A stretch of 64,000 nt of DNA from Paenibacillus aceti (GTDB lineage: Bacteria > Bacillota > Bacilli > Paenibacillales > Paenibacillaceae). The notes under the pieces are model-generated. The model had not been told where the DNA came from. It saw only the letters and a program-made list of their open reading frames with translations, and did not search any database. The stretch spans positions 2,701,733 to 2,765,732 of the forward strand of contig NZ_KZ987724.1 in assembly GCF_003614185.1 (NCBI RefSeq), read 5' to 3'. Each line of letters begins with the position of its first letter. Position 1 is the stretch's first letter. A program made the position numbers and the translations under genes. This document shows, piece by piece, positions 9,089-18,518 of this stretch.

Positions 9089-9913
9089 CTACCGTCCATT
9101 CGAATCCTTGTTCTTCCTATGGAGAGGCAGCCAGGCTGTTCCGTAATCGACCAGGGCCTTCTGCGGAATGAGCATAGCATCGGCCCCGCCGATCTTCCCG
9201 CGCCTAACCAGACCCGTCTCCCGCTCGAAATCCGCACCGATATCCGCAAAATCAGAGGCATCATATTCAATATCCTTGAACTCCACCCAGCACTTTGCCC
9301 TATCGACCTGCATCGGCGCCTTGTTCCCTATTTCCCGCCTGGTCTCATACTCCGCCCGAATTTCCGATAAATGCAGTGAAGTGTTACAGTCATTGCCGAC
9401 GCCGAGCAGCAGCACATAGCCTTCCAAATCATAGATTCGCGCCAGAGGAGACTGCTCACCTAAGCTGTATTCCAAGGAATGCTGTCCGCTAATAAACTCC
9501 GCCTTAGCCCCCCAGGCTGCAAAAGAAACCTGCGGGTGATCGCTACGGATCACAGAGCTCTGCTTGCGGAAGATCTCAGGAATAATCCCCATATACCACA
9601 GCGGTGTGATGTCCGGGTCATAAGCCGGCATCTGTTCCCGAATTGTCTCCCACCATTCCTGCGGCACAGGTGGATTCTCCCAGCCCGCAGGATCGCTTAA
9701 ATCCCCGGAATGAGTCGGCATGACCACATTTCCTTCATTACCGACCACGCCTTCTAGCGCCAGAAAAACAGCGGGCGGCCCTCCGACTACGAAGGAACCG
9801 AGCGCTTTATAAGAAGAATGCATAATGACCGTCATTCCCTGACGAACTCCTAGACGGATAAAATCCTCCTTCAAGGTATCCACCGTAATCAAATTTCCCT
9901 GGATCATTTCCAT
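9089..9913 (-). CDS. AAC(3)-family N-acetyltransferase
   Basis: This 274-residue protein belongs to the aminoglycoside 3-N-acetyltransferase fold family, which transfers acetyl from acetyl-CoA to an amine. Family landmarks are the N-terminal MHSSYKALG segment, GNVVMPTHSG, the SDHPQVSFAAWG stretch and the late NTSLHLSE motif. The ATG at 9913 follows GAGGCTGGTGTT; the frame is open further upstream but without a site. Chromosomal members such as YokD of B. subtilis do not always confer resistance, so the substrate is unknown. Confidence 0.88.
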   Translation of the reverse strand: MEMIQGNLITVDTLKEDFIRLGVRQGMTVIMHSSYKALGSFVVGGPPAVFLALEGVVGNEGNVVMPTHSGDLSDPAGWENPPVPQEWWETIREQMPAYDPDITPLWYMGIIPEIFRKQSSVIRSDHPQVSFAAWGAKAEFISGQHSLEYSLGEQSPLARIYDLEGYVLLLGVGNDCNTSLHLSEIRAEYETRREIGNKAPMQVDRAKCWVEFKDIEYDASDFADIGADFERETGLVRRGKIGGADAMLIPQKALVDYGTAWLPLHRKNKDSNGR

Positions 9914-10179
9914 AACACCAGCCTCTTCTCTCAATAAACGAAATGAACAAAATGCACTATATCCCTTAGAATATATCATAGAGTAAACGACAAAATAAGA
10001 CATTCTCCTTTTTCCACAATGAATATAATGGAGAATTTGTACAAATGATAAGGGCAAACATCTGACAATTTTCTGTACAAGGCAGGGATTTGGAAAGTTT
10101 TGACGAATCATAGCTATTAGCTTATCGTCAGGAAGTCTTAGTCCCATAGAATGATTACAACTTCGTTCAGGAGGATTAC

Positions 10180-11175
10180 ATGAAATTCAGATTCAAACCG
10201 ATCAACAAGCGGTTTACGGTTCTGATCGTGCCGGAGGGCACCAGCCCGGTATTCCGCTTCAAATTAAAATTCACTCTTCTGCTGTCCATGGCTATAGCCG
10301 TTGGAAGCATAGCTGTACTGCTCCTCGTTCTGTTCATCGTGAACCGCAATCACTCCGACCGGATCACCTCTTTACAAGCAGAGCTCTCCCAATCCAATAA
10401 TCAGCTCCAGAGCACGATCGACAATAAAGAGCAGACCGTTGACAAGCTGCTGTCCGAATTGCTCGAATTGTCGGAGAAATCCAAGGACATCGAGATCAAG
10501 ATCAATGAGCTTGAGCAAATTGAATCGGAATTGAGATCCTTGACCGGCAGATCTGGATCTGGCCTGGCTTCGGATTTGACCGCTCTGCTGCCGCTAACTG
10601 AAGGAGGCATCGGCGGCGAGGACATTCCGCTTACCGAGGATGAGATCGTATCGTTAGCCGCAGAGACGAAGGAGAATCTGGCGGCTACTCTCGATAAAAT
10701 GCCAAACATACAGACAAGACTCGATCAGACGAAGCTAAATCTGCAGAAGTACAAGCAATTGCTGCGCATTCTGCCTACCTATTGGCCTACCACTTCCGTG
10801 CGTACCACCTCGGATTTCGGCAAGCGAGTGGACCCGTTCAACAGGAAGATTACCTTGCATAGTGGGCTGGATATTGGCGGAAAGGTAGGGGATCCGATCT
10901 ACGCCGCGGCGGACGGCGAGGTAACTGATGCTGGCTACAGTCCAGCACGCGGGTATTACGTAACCGTATCCCATCCATCGGGAACAGAATCGATCTACAT
11001 GCATCTTAAGAAAGCACTGGCCGATACGGGCGATGTGGTGAAGCAAGGCGATGTGATCGGACAGCTCGGGAACACGGGCCGAAGCACGGGCCCGCATCTT
11101 CATTTTCAAGTGATGAAGAACGGTGTTGCCGTCGATCCACTACTCTATTTAAAAATCCCTGAGGAGGATGACTAG
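10180..11175 (+). CDS. Membrane-anchored M23 peptidase (LytM domain), paired with bactofilin
   Basis: This 331-residue protein has a short cytosolic N-terminus, one membrane helix at about residues 29-53, a coiled-coil stretch and a C-terminal M23 endopeptidase domain. The zinc ligands are visible in HSGLDIGG and HLHFQ. It would cut peptidoglycan cross-bridges outside the membrane. The ATG follows AGGAGGATTAC. A bactofilin gene starts five bases after its stop, so the two are probably co-translated. A paralogous pair lies at 18519-19958. Confidence 0.93.
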   Translation: MKFRFKPINKRFTVLIVPEGTSPVFRFKLKFTLLLSMAIAVGSIAVLLLVLFIVNRNHSDRITSLQAELSQSNNQLQSTIDNKEQTVDKLLSELLELSEKSKDIEIKINELEQIESELRSLTGRSGSGLASDLTALLPLTEGGIGGEDIPLTEDEIVSLAAETKENLAATLDKMPNIQTRLDQTKLNLQKYKQLLRILPTYWPTTSVRTTSDFGKRVDPFNRKITLHSGLDIGGKVGDPIYAAADGEVTDAGYSPARGYYVTVSHPSGTESIYMHLKKALADTGDVVKQGDVIGQLGNTGRSTGPHLHFQVMKNGVAVDPLLYLKIPEEDD

Positions 11176-11180
11176 ACCTG

Positions 11181-11591
11181 ATGCTACGAAGTAAAGGCTC
11201 CAAAATCAAAATCGACCCGAATGCGACCGATACCTTGATCGGAGAGGGCAGTATATTTGAAGGTAAGCTGAAATCGAGCGCAAGCGTGCGCATCGAAGGC
11301 CAGATGAACGGCGATATCGAATGCAGCGGTGATGTAACGATCGGAGAGAAAGGCAATGTGACCTCCGATATTATCAGCGCCAGGAACATAACGATCGCCG
11401 GGCAAGTGAACGGCAATGTACAGGCCAGCAATAAATTGACGATAACGGCGAAGGGCAAGCTATATGGAAATATAGCTGCCGCCTCCCTCTCCATCGAAGA
11501 GGGGAGTATCTTTGAAGGGACAAGCCGGATGGAGAATCTGTCGTCGGGCATTACGGAGGCTATGAAGGAGGCCGCCGCCTCTTCCGAATAG
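11181..11591 (+). CDS. Bactofilin
   Basis: This 136-residue polymer-forming cytoskeletal protein has a repetitive beta-helix core (IEGQMNGDIECSGDVTIGE and related units) flanked by short disordered ends. Bactofilins assemble unpolarised filaments that often position cell-wall enzymes. Its tight linkage to the M23 peptidase upstream (five-base gap) fits that role. It is a close paralogue of the gene at 19548. Confidence 0.95.
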   Translation: MLRSKGSKIKIDPNATDTLIGEGSIFEGKLKSSASVRIEGQMNGDIECSGDVTIGEKGNVTSDIISARNITIAGQVNGNVQASNKLTITAKGKLYGNIAAASLSIEEGSIFEGTSRMENLSSGITEAMKEAAASSE

Positions 11592-11645
11592 CTCACCGCC
11601 ACAGCCAGAACACACGCTAGCAGCAATCATCCCTAATTATCGAAT

Positions 11646-11691
11646 GGGGCTGTCTCAAAAGTCGAGCTTCCGGCTTGGAGACGCCCCTTTT
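11646..11691 (+). terminator. Terminator after bactofilin gene
   Basis: GGGGC-T-GTCTC pairs with GAGACGCCCC with one bulged base, and TTTT follows. It lies about 55 bp past the stop codon. Confidence 0.7.
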
Positions 11692-11737
11692 GCGTGCCCA
11701 AACATGCCCACAGATGTGAACATCCCCCCTGCTCTGA

Positions 11738-11933
11738 CCGGATCAACGCTAACGGACAATAATGGCCGTTAGCGTTGATCCGGTGGTACCCCGCCCTTGT
11801 AACGGACATAAATGTCCGTTACAAGGGAAATAGCCGCGGAAAATGGCATTTTTCGCTTCTAAGGGTCAGAAATGTCCGTTAGAGGCACAAAATTGTTGTT
11901 TTCAGGCTCTAACGGACATTTTTGACCGCTAGA
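11738..11933. repeat. Family B intergenic repeat with long perfect palindromes
   Basis: A perfect 18-bp inverted repeat (arms 11738-11755 and 11766-11783, starting CCGGATCAACGC) is followed by a perfect 15-bp inverted repeat with a four-base loop (11794-11827). An imperfect pair of arms built on AACGGACATTT spans 11860-11933. The shared core is TAACGGACAT...TGTCCGTTA. It lies between convergent bactofilin and tsaD genes. Confidence 0.85.
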
Positions 11934-12017
11934 TCAGGGGGGAGTCCTGACCGTCCGTCCATGTTTGTCTCTTGCGCGAATAAATACGGAGTTTGGGATC
12001 GCGGCTTTGGCCCACAA

Positions 12018-12061
12018 AAAAAGTTGGACGGAAAACATGACGTTTCTCCGCCCAACTTTTT
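12018..12061 (-). terminator. Terminator for the tsa operon
   Basis: AAAAGTTGG at 12019-12027 pairs with CCAACTTTT at 12052-12060, with further CGG/CCG and AAA/TTT pairing inside. A-rich sequence on the left gives a T-run when read from the minus strand after tsaD. Confidence 0.8.
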
Positions 12062-12093
12062 ATTTTTGGAGGCGTATTGGACAGCCCCACTTT

Positions 12094-13116
12094 TTATAGC
12101 CATTCCTCTAAGGATAGGGAAGGATCGGCCTTCAGCTCCAGATCGGAGAAGCTACCTTGCTTCCATTTAAGATAAGCCGCAGCGCCGATCATCGCGGCGT
12201 TATCTGTGCAGTATTTAAAGGGCGGGATCACCAGCGCGATCTTCTCGCTGGCACAGCGCTCCGCCAGGCTAGCCCGCAGACCGCGGTTAGCCGCGACTCC
12301 GCCGCTGAGCAGAAGCTGCTTCGCCCCTGTAGCCCGCACCGCGCGGATCGCCTTCTCAACTAGCACCTCGATCACCGACTCCTGGAAGCCGCGGGCAATC
12401 GCTGCTTGATAGCCTTCCTCGCCCCGCATCTTATGCTGATTGACCGTATTCAGCACGGCTGACTTCAAGCCGCTGAAGCTGAAGTCATAAGAATCCGGCT
12501 CCAGCCAGGCGCGGGGCAGATGCTCGCTCTCAGCGGCTTCAAGCGCCAGCTTATCGACATGCGGACCGCCCGGATAAGGGAAGCCGAGCGCGCGGGCAAC
12601 TTTGTCATAGGCCTCGCCGACGGCATCATCCCGGGTCTGGCCGATCAACTGGAAGCTGCCTTCCCGCTCCATCAGGACAAGCTCTGTATGTCCGCCAGAT
12701 ACGACCAGAGCCATACATGGGTACTCAATCGGCTGAACGAGCCGATTGGCATAGATATGCCCGGCGATATGATGGGTGCCGATCAACAGCTTGTCCAGCG
12801 CAAAGGCCAGGCTCTTCGCCGCCATAATTCCGACGAGCAGGGCACCGACCAGCCCCGGCCCTTCGGTCACCGCAATCGCACTGAGCTGATCTGGCTCAAT
12901 CTCGGCTTGCCGGATCGCCTCGTCCAGCATCAATGTAATATTCTCTACATGCTTACGCGAAGCCACTTCAGGCACCACGCCGCCAAATGCTTTATGCGTC
13001 TCGATCTGGCTGGCGATCAGATTCGACATCACTTCTGTACCATTCTTGACAACCGCGGCAGACGTCTCATCACAGCTCGTCTCTACCGCCAATATATAGC
13101 AATCTTGATTTAACAA
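12094..13116 (-). CDS. tsaD: tRNA t6A37 threonylcarbamoyltransferase TsaD
   Basis: TsaD transfers the threonylcarbamoyl group from TC-AMP to A37 of ANN-decoding tRNAs. At 340 residues it is the normal length. The metal-binding HIAGH motif lies near residue 111 and the nucleotide-binding SGLKSAV and [12 protein letters not shown] segments follow. The start is a TTG at 13116 behind GGAAGAGAGGAATA. It is the last gene of tsaE-tsaB-rimI-tsaD and is preceded by rimI with a 29-bp gap. Confidence 0.96.
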   Translation of the reverse strand: MLNQDCYILAVETSCDETSAAVVKNGTEVMSNLIASQIETHKAFGGVVPEVASRKHVENITLMLDEAIRQAEIEPDQLSAIAVTEGPGLVGALLVGIMAAKSLAFALDKLLIGTHHIAGHIYANRLVQPIEYPCMALVVSGGHTELVLMEREGSFQLIGQTRDDAVGEAYDKVARALGFPYPGGPHVDKLALEAAESEHLPRAWLEPDSYDFSFSGLKSAVLNTVNQHKMRGEEGYQAAIARGFQESVIEVLVEKAIRAVRATGAKQLLLSGGVAANRGLRASLAERCASEKIALVIPPFKYCTDNAAMIGAAAYLKWKQGSFSDLELKADPSLSLEEWL

Positions 13117-13145
13117 TATTCCTCTCTTCCTCTCTCTTTCACGGC

Positions 13146-13646
13146 TCAGCCCTGCTGTACCCGTACCGGCAAGTCACACCACATGATCAGCGCATCCTCA
13201 TGATTATCTGAATAATAATCCTTGCGCCTCCCCGTAGGAACAAATCCCATTTTGCCATAGAGTGACTGTGCGATGTAATTTGAGACTCTAACCTCCAGGG
13301 TCATGCGAACCATGCCCAGATCCACAGCCCAATCCATCATAACTCTCAATAGATGCTCGCCAAGATGTTGTCCGCGCATAGCTGTTCTTATCGCGATATT
13401 CGTAATATGGGCTTCATCGACAATCGTCCACATACCGCAATATCCGACCGGCTTGCCCTCCACCTCCAAGATCAGATATCTGGCAAAATGATTCATCGTC
13501 ATTTCATTGCGGAAGGCTCCCTCGCTCCAGGGCAGCGTGAAGGACTCATGCTCAATCACCATCACATCCGGGATATCCTCCAATGTCATGGGACGAAATT
13601 CTATCTTACCAAGCTCAGCATCTTGTATAGACCGTATAGACCGCAT
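13146..13646 (-). CDS. rimI: Ribosomal-protein-alanine N-acetyltransferase RimI
   Basis: This 166-residue GNAT enzyme transfers acetyl from acetyl-CoA to a protein N-terminus, classically that of ribosomal protein S18. It has the acetyl-CoA loop [10 protein letters not shown] (near residue 91) and the [13 protein letters not shown] motif near residue 124. It lies between tsaB and tsaD, as in many Firmicutes. Confidence 0.93.
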   Translation of the reverse strand: MRSIRSIQDAELGKIEFRPMTLEDIPDVMVIEHESFTLPWSEGAFRNEMTMNHFARYLILEVEGKPVGYCGMWTIVDEAHITNIAIRTAMRGQHLGEHLLRVMMDWAVDLGMVRMTLEVRVSNYIAQSLYGKMGFVPTGRRKDYYSDNHEDALIMWCDLPVRVQQG

Positions 13647-13661
13647 ACATGGTCTCCTCCT

Positions 13662-14489
13662 CTATGCCTTGCGGAGCAGCTTAGCTTCCGCTTCGGCAAG
13701 CTGGGTATAGTTCGGCTCCAGCGCGTGAACCTCATCGCCTGCACCGCTGCAGCTCCTCGCCGTCCCGACCAGCCCCATCCAGATCCCTTCCAGTTCATAG
13801 GAAGTGATATGAAGCCGATCGCCGACGAGAGGACGCAAGGCCTCCGCGGATGCTTCATGCAAGGCGACATCGCCGACGAACCAGATCGCTGCCGGACGCT
13901 CCTCTGGAGCATAGGATTGCAGCAGTTCGCTGAGCTGCGCGACCCAGCGATCCATCAACCGGATGCCATCAAGCTCAAGCCGCCGCGGCAAACTGCCGCT
14001 CTGGGCGGCAAATAACGCGGTATAGACTTGTCCGCGCCGGGCATCCACTAACGGGATGATCCAATGCTCGCCTGAGTTGGCTTCCGACCGCGAAGCCGCC
14101 CCTATAGCTGAGGCTCCCAATACCGCCGCATCCTGGTTCGTGCCTTTGGCCCAGGCCCCAAGCGCCGTCGCTTCCAGGCTGGACACGCCGAACACCGGGA
14201 CATGCAATGCCCAAGCCAGTGTCTTGGCCGTCGTCACGGCGATACGAATCCCGGTGTAAGAGCCGGGACCGATGCCTACGGCAATGCCATCCAGCTCCTG
14301 CTTCGTTATTCCGGCAGCCTCAAGCGCCTTTTCAATCGCTGTTACCAAATAAGCTGAATGATTCCGTTCGGCATGTATATTTTGCTCCGCCAGCAATGTA
14401 CCATTCTCCATGACCGCTACAGCCAGGGAAGAAGTTGAAGTATCAAACGCTAATAGCCGCTGCTGCGGCCGACTACCGTTCTTATTCAT
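13662..14489 (-). CDS. tsaB: t6A biosynthesis scaffold protein TsaB
   Basis: This 275-residue ASKHA-fold paralogue of TsaD is required to assemble the TsaB-TsaD-TsaE complex. It shows the N-terminal LAFDTSTSSLAVAV phosphate loop and GIGPGSYTGIRIA near residue 71. It is somewhat longer than many family members because of an insertion around residues 110-135. Its ATG overlaps the stop codon of tsaE by one base (TAATG). Confidence 0.94.
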   Translation of the reverse strand: MNKNGSRPQQRLLAFDTSTSSLAVAVMENGTLLAEQNIHAERNHSAYLVTAIEKALEAAGITKQELDGIAVGIGPGSYTGIRIAVTTAKTLAWALHVPVFGVSSLEATALGAWAKGTNQDAAVLGASAIGAASRSEANSGEHWIIPLVDARRGQVYTALFAAQSGSLPRRLELDGIRLMDRWVAQLSELLQSYAPEERPAAIWFVGDVALHEASAEALRPLVGDRLHITSYELEGIWMGLVGTARSCSGAGDEVHALEPNYTQLAEAEAKLLRKA

Positions 14490-14980
14490 TATTCAAGGAC
14501 CCCATTCTCTATTAAAGTGTTCATCCATGCCTCATAGGGCTGACCACTGGCATTCAGATATATTCTCCGCTCCGTGCCCGAGATCGTCTCCAAATAAATA
14601 TGGAGCAGATTCGGCGGCAGAAGTTCGGTAATCAGGCTGGCCCATTCCACCAAGGTAACGCCCTGCCCATAGAAATACTCATCCAGACCGAGCTCCTCGG
14701 CTTCATCCAGCGATAATCGATATACATCCATATGGTAAAAAGGCAGCCGCCCTTTATACTCCTTAATCAAAGTGAAGGTCGGACTGTTCACCGTTCCCTG
14801 GACTCCCAGATGCCTGGCGAACAATTGCGAGAAAGCCGTCTTGCCCGCTCCGAGATCTCCATCGAGCGCGATTACTGTCCCTGGCAAGGCTTGTCCCGCC
14901 AGATATGCGGCCAGCCTCTCGGTTCCGGCCAGGTCTTTCACCTCATATACGAGCTTCGCCGACAATTTATCGAATTCCAT
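14489..14980 (-). CDS. tsaE: t6A biosynthesis ATPase TsaE
   Basis: This 163-residue P-loop protein has Walker [13 protein letters not shown] at about residue 40 and the [10 protein letters not shown] motif near 66. It powers turnover of the TsaBD complex. It is the first gene of the operon and overlaps tsaB by one base. Confidence 0.95.
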   Translation of the reverse strand: MEFDKLSAKLVYEVKDLAGTERLAAYLAGQALPGTVIALDGDLGAGKTAFSQLFARHLGVQGTVNSPTFTLIKEYKGRLPFYHMDVYRLSLDEAEELGLDEYFYGQGVTLVEWASLITELLPPNLLHIYLETISGTERRIYLNASGQPYEAWMNTLIENGVLE

Positions 14981-15267
14981 ACGTTGATCACCCTTATCTG
15001 CAGCATTCGCCAGCGAAATTTATCAATTCCTGTTCCCGCGGGCAGCTGCGCTTTTACAACAAAAACCTATAAAATTAGTGTTTCCCGGTCATGCTAAAAG
15101 AAAATCGTCGTTTTGCGTCAAACGAAATGCTGTTCTAAATCATTATATCGGTCTGTCAAGACAGCCGCAACACACGGATGAAGGGCCGCAATAATGATGA
15201 TGTTGAATATCCGAGCAAACTTAAATCGCTTGAACCAAGAAAAAGAGGATGGAAAGGAGTGCCCAGC

Positions 15268-16209
15268 ATGCATACCGTGTGGAAAGGCGCGATCAGCTTC
15301 GGGCTGGTCCATGTGCCGGTGAAGATGTTCTCAGCTACGGAGGACAAAGACATATCGATGAAATACATCCATAAAGTGTGCGGAAGCCCGATCTCTTATG
15401 TGCGCCGCTGCCCTACCTGTGATGTAGATGTCAATTGGGAGGAGATCTCCCGAGGCTATGAGTATGAGAAAGGGAAATATGTACTATTTACCAAGGAGGA
15501 GCTGGAGCAGTTATCCGCCCAGACCCAGAAAACCATCACCATTCTCGATTTCGTAGATCTGACAGAGATCGATCCGATTTATTTTCAGAAAACCTATTAT
15601 TTATCCCCGGATCAGGCCGGCGGCAATGCCTATCGGTTATTGCTCGAGGCGATGCGGGATTCCGGCAAAATCGGTATAGCCAAGCTCGCCATCCGTTCCA
15701 AGGGAAGCTTGGCAGCGATCCGGGTGATGGAGGACTGCCTTGTGATCGAGACGATCTTCTATCCCGATGAGATACGTCCCGTCTCTCAGGTTCCTAATTT
15801 GCCGCAGGCGGCTAACGTGAATGACAAGGAGCTGATGATGGCCAAGCTCTTGATCGAGCAGTTGTCCACCCCGTTCGAGCCGGAGAAATACACCGATGAC
15901 TACCGAGAGAATCTGTTAACCCTGATCCAGCAAAAAATCGCCGGAGAGGAGATCAGCCTGGCCCCGGCTAAACCGGAGGCAAATGTCATCGATCTGATGT
16001 CTGCGCTGCAGGCGAGCATCGAGGCCGTCAAGGGGCCGATCGTCACAGACCCGGGCGAGACTAAGCCCAAGCCGAAGCGCGCTCCGTCCAGGAAGCGGAA
16101 GGAAGCAGCTGCAGAGACGGAAGAGGCCAAGCCCGCCGCGGTGACTGAGACCGTAACGAAGCCGAAACGCAAGACCACCAGCAAAACGTCGAAGAAGACC
16201 ATCTCCTGA
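15268..16209 (+). CDS. ku: Ku protein (bacterial non-homologous end joining)
   Basis: This 313-residue protein forms the homodimeric ring that binds double-strand DNA ends and recruits LigD-type enzymes. The N-terminus MHTVWKGAISFGLVHVPV and the central YYLSPDQAGG..YRLLLEAM segment are diagnostic. The C-terminal ~45 residues are a Lys/Thr/Pro-rich basic tail, typical of extended Ku proteins that also bind internal DNA. The ATG at 15268 follows AAAGGAGTGCCCAGC. The ligase and polymerase partners lie directly downstream as separate genes. Confidence 0.96.
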   Translation: MHTVWKGAISFGLVHVPVKMFSATEDKDISMKYIHKVCGSPISYVRRCPTCDVDVNWEEISRGYEYEKGKYVLFTKEELEQLSAQTQKTITILDFVDLTEIDPIYFQKTYYLSPDQAGGNAYRLLLEAMRDSGKIGIAKLAIRSKGSLAAIRVMEDCLVIETIFYPDEIRPVSQVPNLPQAANVNDKELMMAKLLIEQLSTPFEPEKYTDDYRENLLTLIQQKIAGEEISLAPAKPEANVIDLMSALQASIEAVKGPIVTDPGETKPKPKRAPSRKRKEAAAETEEAKPAAVTETVTKPKRKTTSKTSKKTIS

Positions 16210-16234
16210 GCTGAAAAAACAGGCTACATCCCAT

Positions 16235-17182
16235 TTAAGTCTGCTGTGTGAGGACACAAGCCTCGGGCGGAACGTTGGCCCAGCCCTGAAGTACCGGCTG
16301 GCGCATCGTTCCGCCCGAGGTCCACTCGGCAAATTGCAGCTTGACCGTGAGCTCAGGCTTCAGCCATACCGCTCCCTTCACCCGTCCCGGGAACTCTGCA
16401 AAAGGACGCTGTGGCACCGCCAATCTCCGCGCCTCCTCCGTAATCCGAGTCAGATCATCCCCCTTCCATTTTCCCATCCCGGCATTTCCAATATATATAA
16501 GCCTGCCCTGGCTGTCATATAAGCCGAGCAGCACAGCATTGACCATCTCATCCCGATACGTAACCCCGCCAATTACGGCGTAGAGATCATAAGCCAGCTT
16601 TATTTTTCGCCAACGATCATCCTTGCCGCCAATGGCATAGCTGCTGTCAAACTGCTTGCAAACGATCCCTTCCCAGCCGCGCTCCTTCATGACAGAGAAC
16701 AGACGGCTCGCATCATCCACATTAGGGACAAGCTGTACAAGACTGCTCGGCAGCACATAATCCTGCAACAGCTGCTGACGCTGAACGAGAGGCTGATCCG
16801 TAACCCATTGTCCATTACAGTACAGAATATCGAAAATCATATATACGACTGGGATTCGCTGCACCGCGAAGGTAATCTCCTGCTGACGGCGCAGGCTATC
16901 CCGCTTCATCACTTCCTGGAAGGAAGGCTTGCCTCCGGCAATCGCAATCATTTCACCGTCCAGGATGGCGGAATCCGCCCGGCAATATGCTGATGGGTCC
17001 ATGAATTCAGGGTACTGGAGAGACCGCTCATTTCCACGTCGATTAATCAGGCGTACCTGTCCATGCTCAATATAAGCAAGCATCCGCACACCATCCCATT
17101 TGACCTGCGCGATCCACGGTTCTCCCTGCGGAAATTCAAAGACACGGATCGGTTCAAAAGGCACCACTGGGGTTATTTTCAT
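16235..17182 (-). CDS. ATP-dependent DNA ligase (LigD ligase-type)
   Basis: This 315-residue enzyme has the nucleotidyl-transfer motif KWDGVRML near residue 28 (Lys adenylylated), the later EGIVCK motif and a C-terminal OB-fold region. It lacks the polymerase and phosphoesterase domains found fused in classical LigD. The ATG at 17182 has GGAG seven bases upstream; the ATG at 17188 is too close to that site. It faces the Ku gene and is divergent from the polymerase gene, so transcription must be separate. Confidence 0.92.
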   Translation of the reverse strand: MKITPVVPFEPIRVFEFPQGEPWIAQVKWDGVRMLAYIEHGQVRLINRRGNERSLQYPEFMDPSAYCRADSAILDGEMIAIAGGKPSFQEVMKRDSLRRQQEITFAVQRIPVVYMIFDILYCNGQWVTDQPLVQRQQLLQDYVLPSSLVQLVPNVDDASRLFSVMKERGWEGIVCKQFDSSYAIGGKDDRWRKIKLAYDLYAVIGGVTYRDEMVNAVLLGLYDSQGRLIYIGNAGMGKWKGDDLTRITEEARRLAVPQRPFAEFPGRVKGAVWLKPELTVKLQFAEWTSGGTMRQPVLQGWANVPPEACVLTQQT

Positions 17183-17379
17183 CGCCATTCTCCTATTCTC
17201 CCCTCTTCTAGTGAAGGGACTCTTCATCCGTCTGTCCTAAGGAACTTATAGTTTGCGGACTTATAGTTTGCGGACTCATAGTTTTCGTGGATCAGGTTAG
17301 CCTAATCATTAGTAAACTCATCGGAAGTAACGATAGTCAAAGACTTTCATATTCTGCAGCCCCAGAGAGGAGTATTCCT

Positions 17380-18273
17380 ATGGCACGAACGATTAAAGGC
17401 TCCATTCAAATAGAAGGTGAAGAGGTCACGATCACTAACCCGGACAAGCTGCTCTGGCCCGAGGCCGGGATCACCAAGCAGCAGTATCTACAGAAGCTGG
17501 CAGAGCTATCGCCTTATCTGCTGCGCTACTGCCACAATCGTCTGCTGACGACGATCCGTTATCCCGGGGGAATCCACGGCAAGTTCTTCTATCAGAAAAA
17601 TGCCCCCACGCCGCTGCCTGAATTCGTCAGAACCGCCCGGCATGATGATATCCACTATATTGTGCTCGATAATCTGCCCACCTTGCTCTGGCTTGGCAAC
17701 CTGGCTGCCATCGAATTTCACCCCTCCCTTCACTATGTCGGAGAGAGTCTGCCCTGTGAATGGATGATCGATCTGGACCCGAGTCAGGAGGATGAGCCAC
17801 GAATTATGGAGGCTGCTGCCTATGTCGGCGATGTTCTCGCCTCCCTGGGTATCTCGTCCGTTCCCAAGACTTCAGGCGCTACAGGCATCCAGCTTATCAT
17901 CCCGATCAAGTACGGCGTCACCTTCGACGAGCTCCGTTCCATCGGGCATTTCGTAGCCCGCTACGTCACGGAGAAATACCCGGACCTCTTCACCATTGAA
18001 CGCTTGAAGAAGGATCGCGAGGGCAAGATCTATTTCGATTATCTACAGCATTATAGTGGCAAAACATTAGCCGCTCCCTATACGCCACGTGCCCGGACAG
18101 CAGCCAGTGTATCGACCCCGTTAACCTGGGAAGAGGTACGAGGCAATCCGCATCCGTCCGAATTCAATCTGCTGAACATAAGTGAACGGCTGGCGCAGAA
18201 GGGCGATCTGCTGCAGGAGGTCGAGCCGCAATCGCTTGAGCTTATTTTGCAGCACTTACAGTCAAAGGCCTAG
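17380..18273 (+). CDS. LigD-type DNA polymerase/primase (stand-alone)
   Basis: This 297-residue archaeo-eukaryotic primase-fold polymerase fills in ends during non-homologous end joining. It has the NPDKLLWPEAGITK start typical of LigD polymerase domains, the catalytic DxD motif in WMIDLDPS near residue 130, and SGATGIQLIIPI with the KTSGATG nucleotide-binding segment. The ATG at 17380 follows GAGAGGAGTATTCCT. The frame is open upstream to 17287 without a site. It completes a three-gene NHEJ set with Ku and the separate ligase. Confidence 0.93.
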   Translation: MARTIKGSIQIEGEEVTITNPDKLLWPEAGITKQQYLQKLAELSPYLLRYCHNRLLTTIRYPGGIHGKFFYQKNAPTPLPEFVRTARHDDIHYIVLDNLPTLLWLGNLAAIEFHPSLHYVGESLPCEWMIDLDPSQEDEPRIMEAAAYVGDVLASLGISSVPKTSGATGIQLIIPIKYGVTFDELRSIGHFVARYVTEKYPDLFTIERLKKDREGKIYFDYLQHYSGKTLAAPYTPRARTAASVSTPLTWEEVRGNPHPSEFNLLNISERLAQKGDLLQEVEPQSLELILQHLQSKA

Positions 18274-18518
18274 GATTTAAGATTAGTTTTATTCCAGCCT
18301 TATCCACTTTGTCCGGGGTTTATTCATACCATCGAAACGCATCGAAGCCGATTGAAGCCTATCGGCTCATCACTCTCTAACGGAACGGGATATATCAGAC
18401 AAGACAGTTTTTTGACATGATTTAAGAGATAAAGGAATAGATAAGATATATGAGCTCTATTAAACGTGCAACCGTGGTCAGAAGTAACTACTTCTATTGT
18501 AAGAGGAAAGGAGATGCC

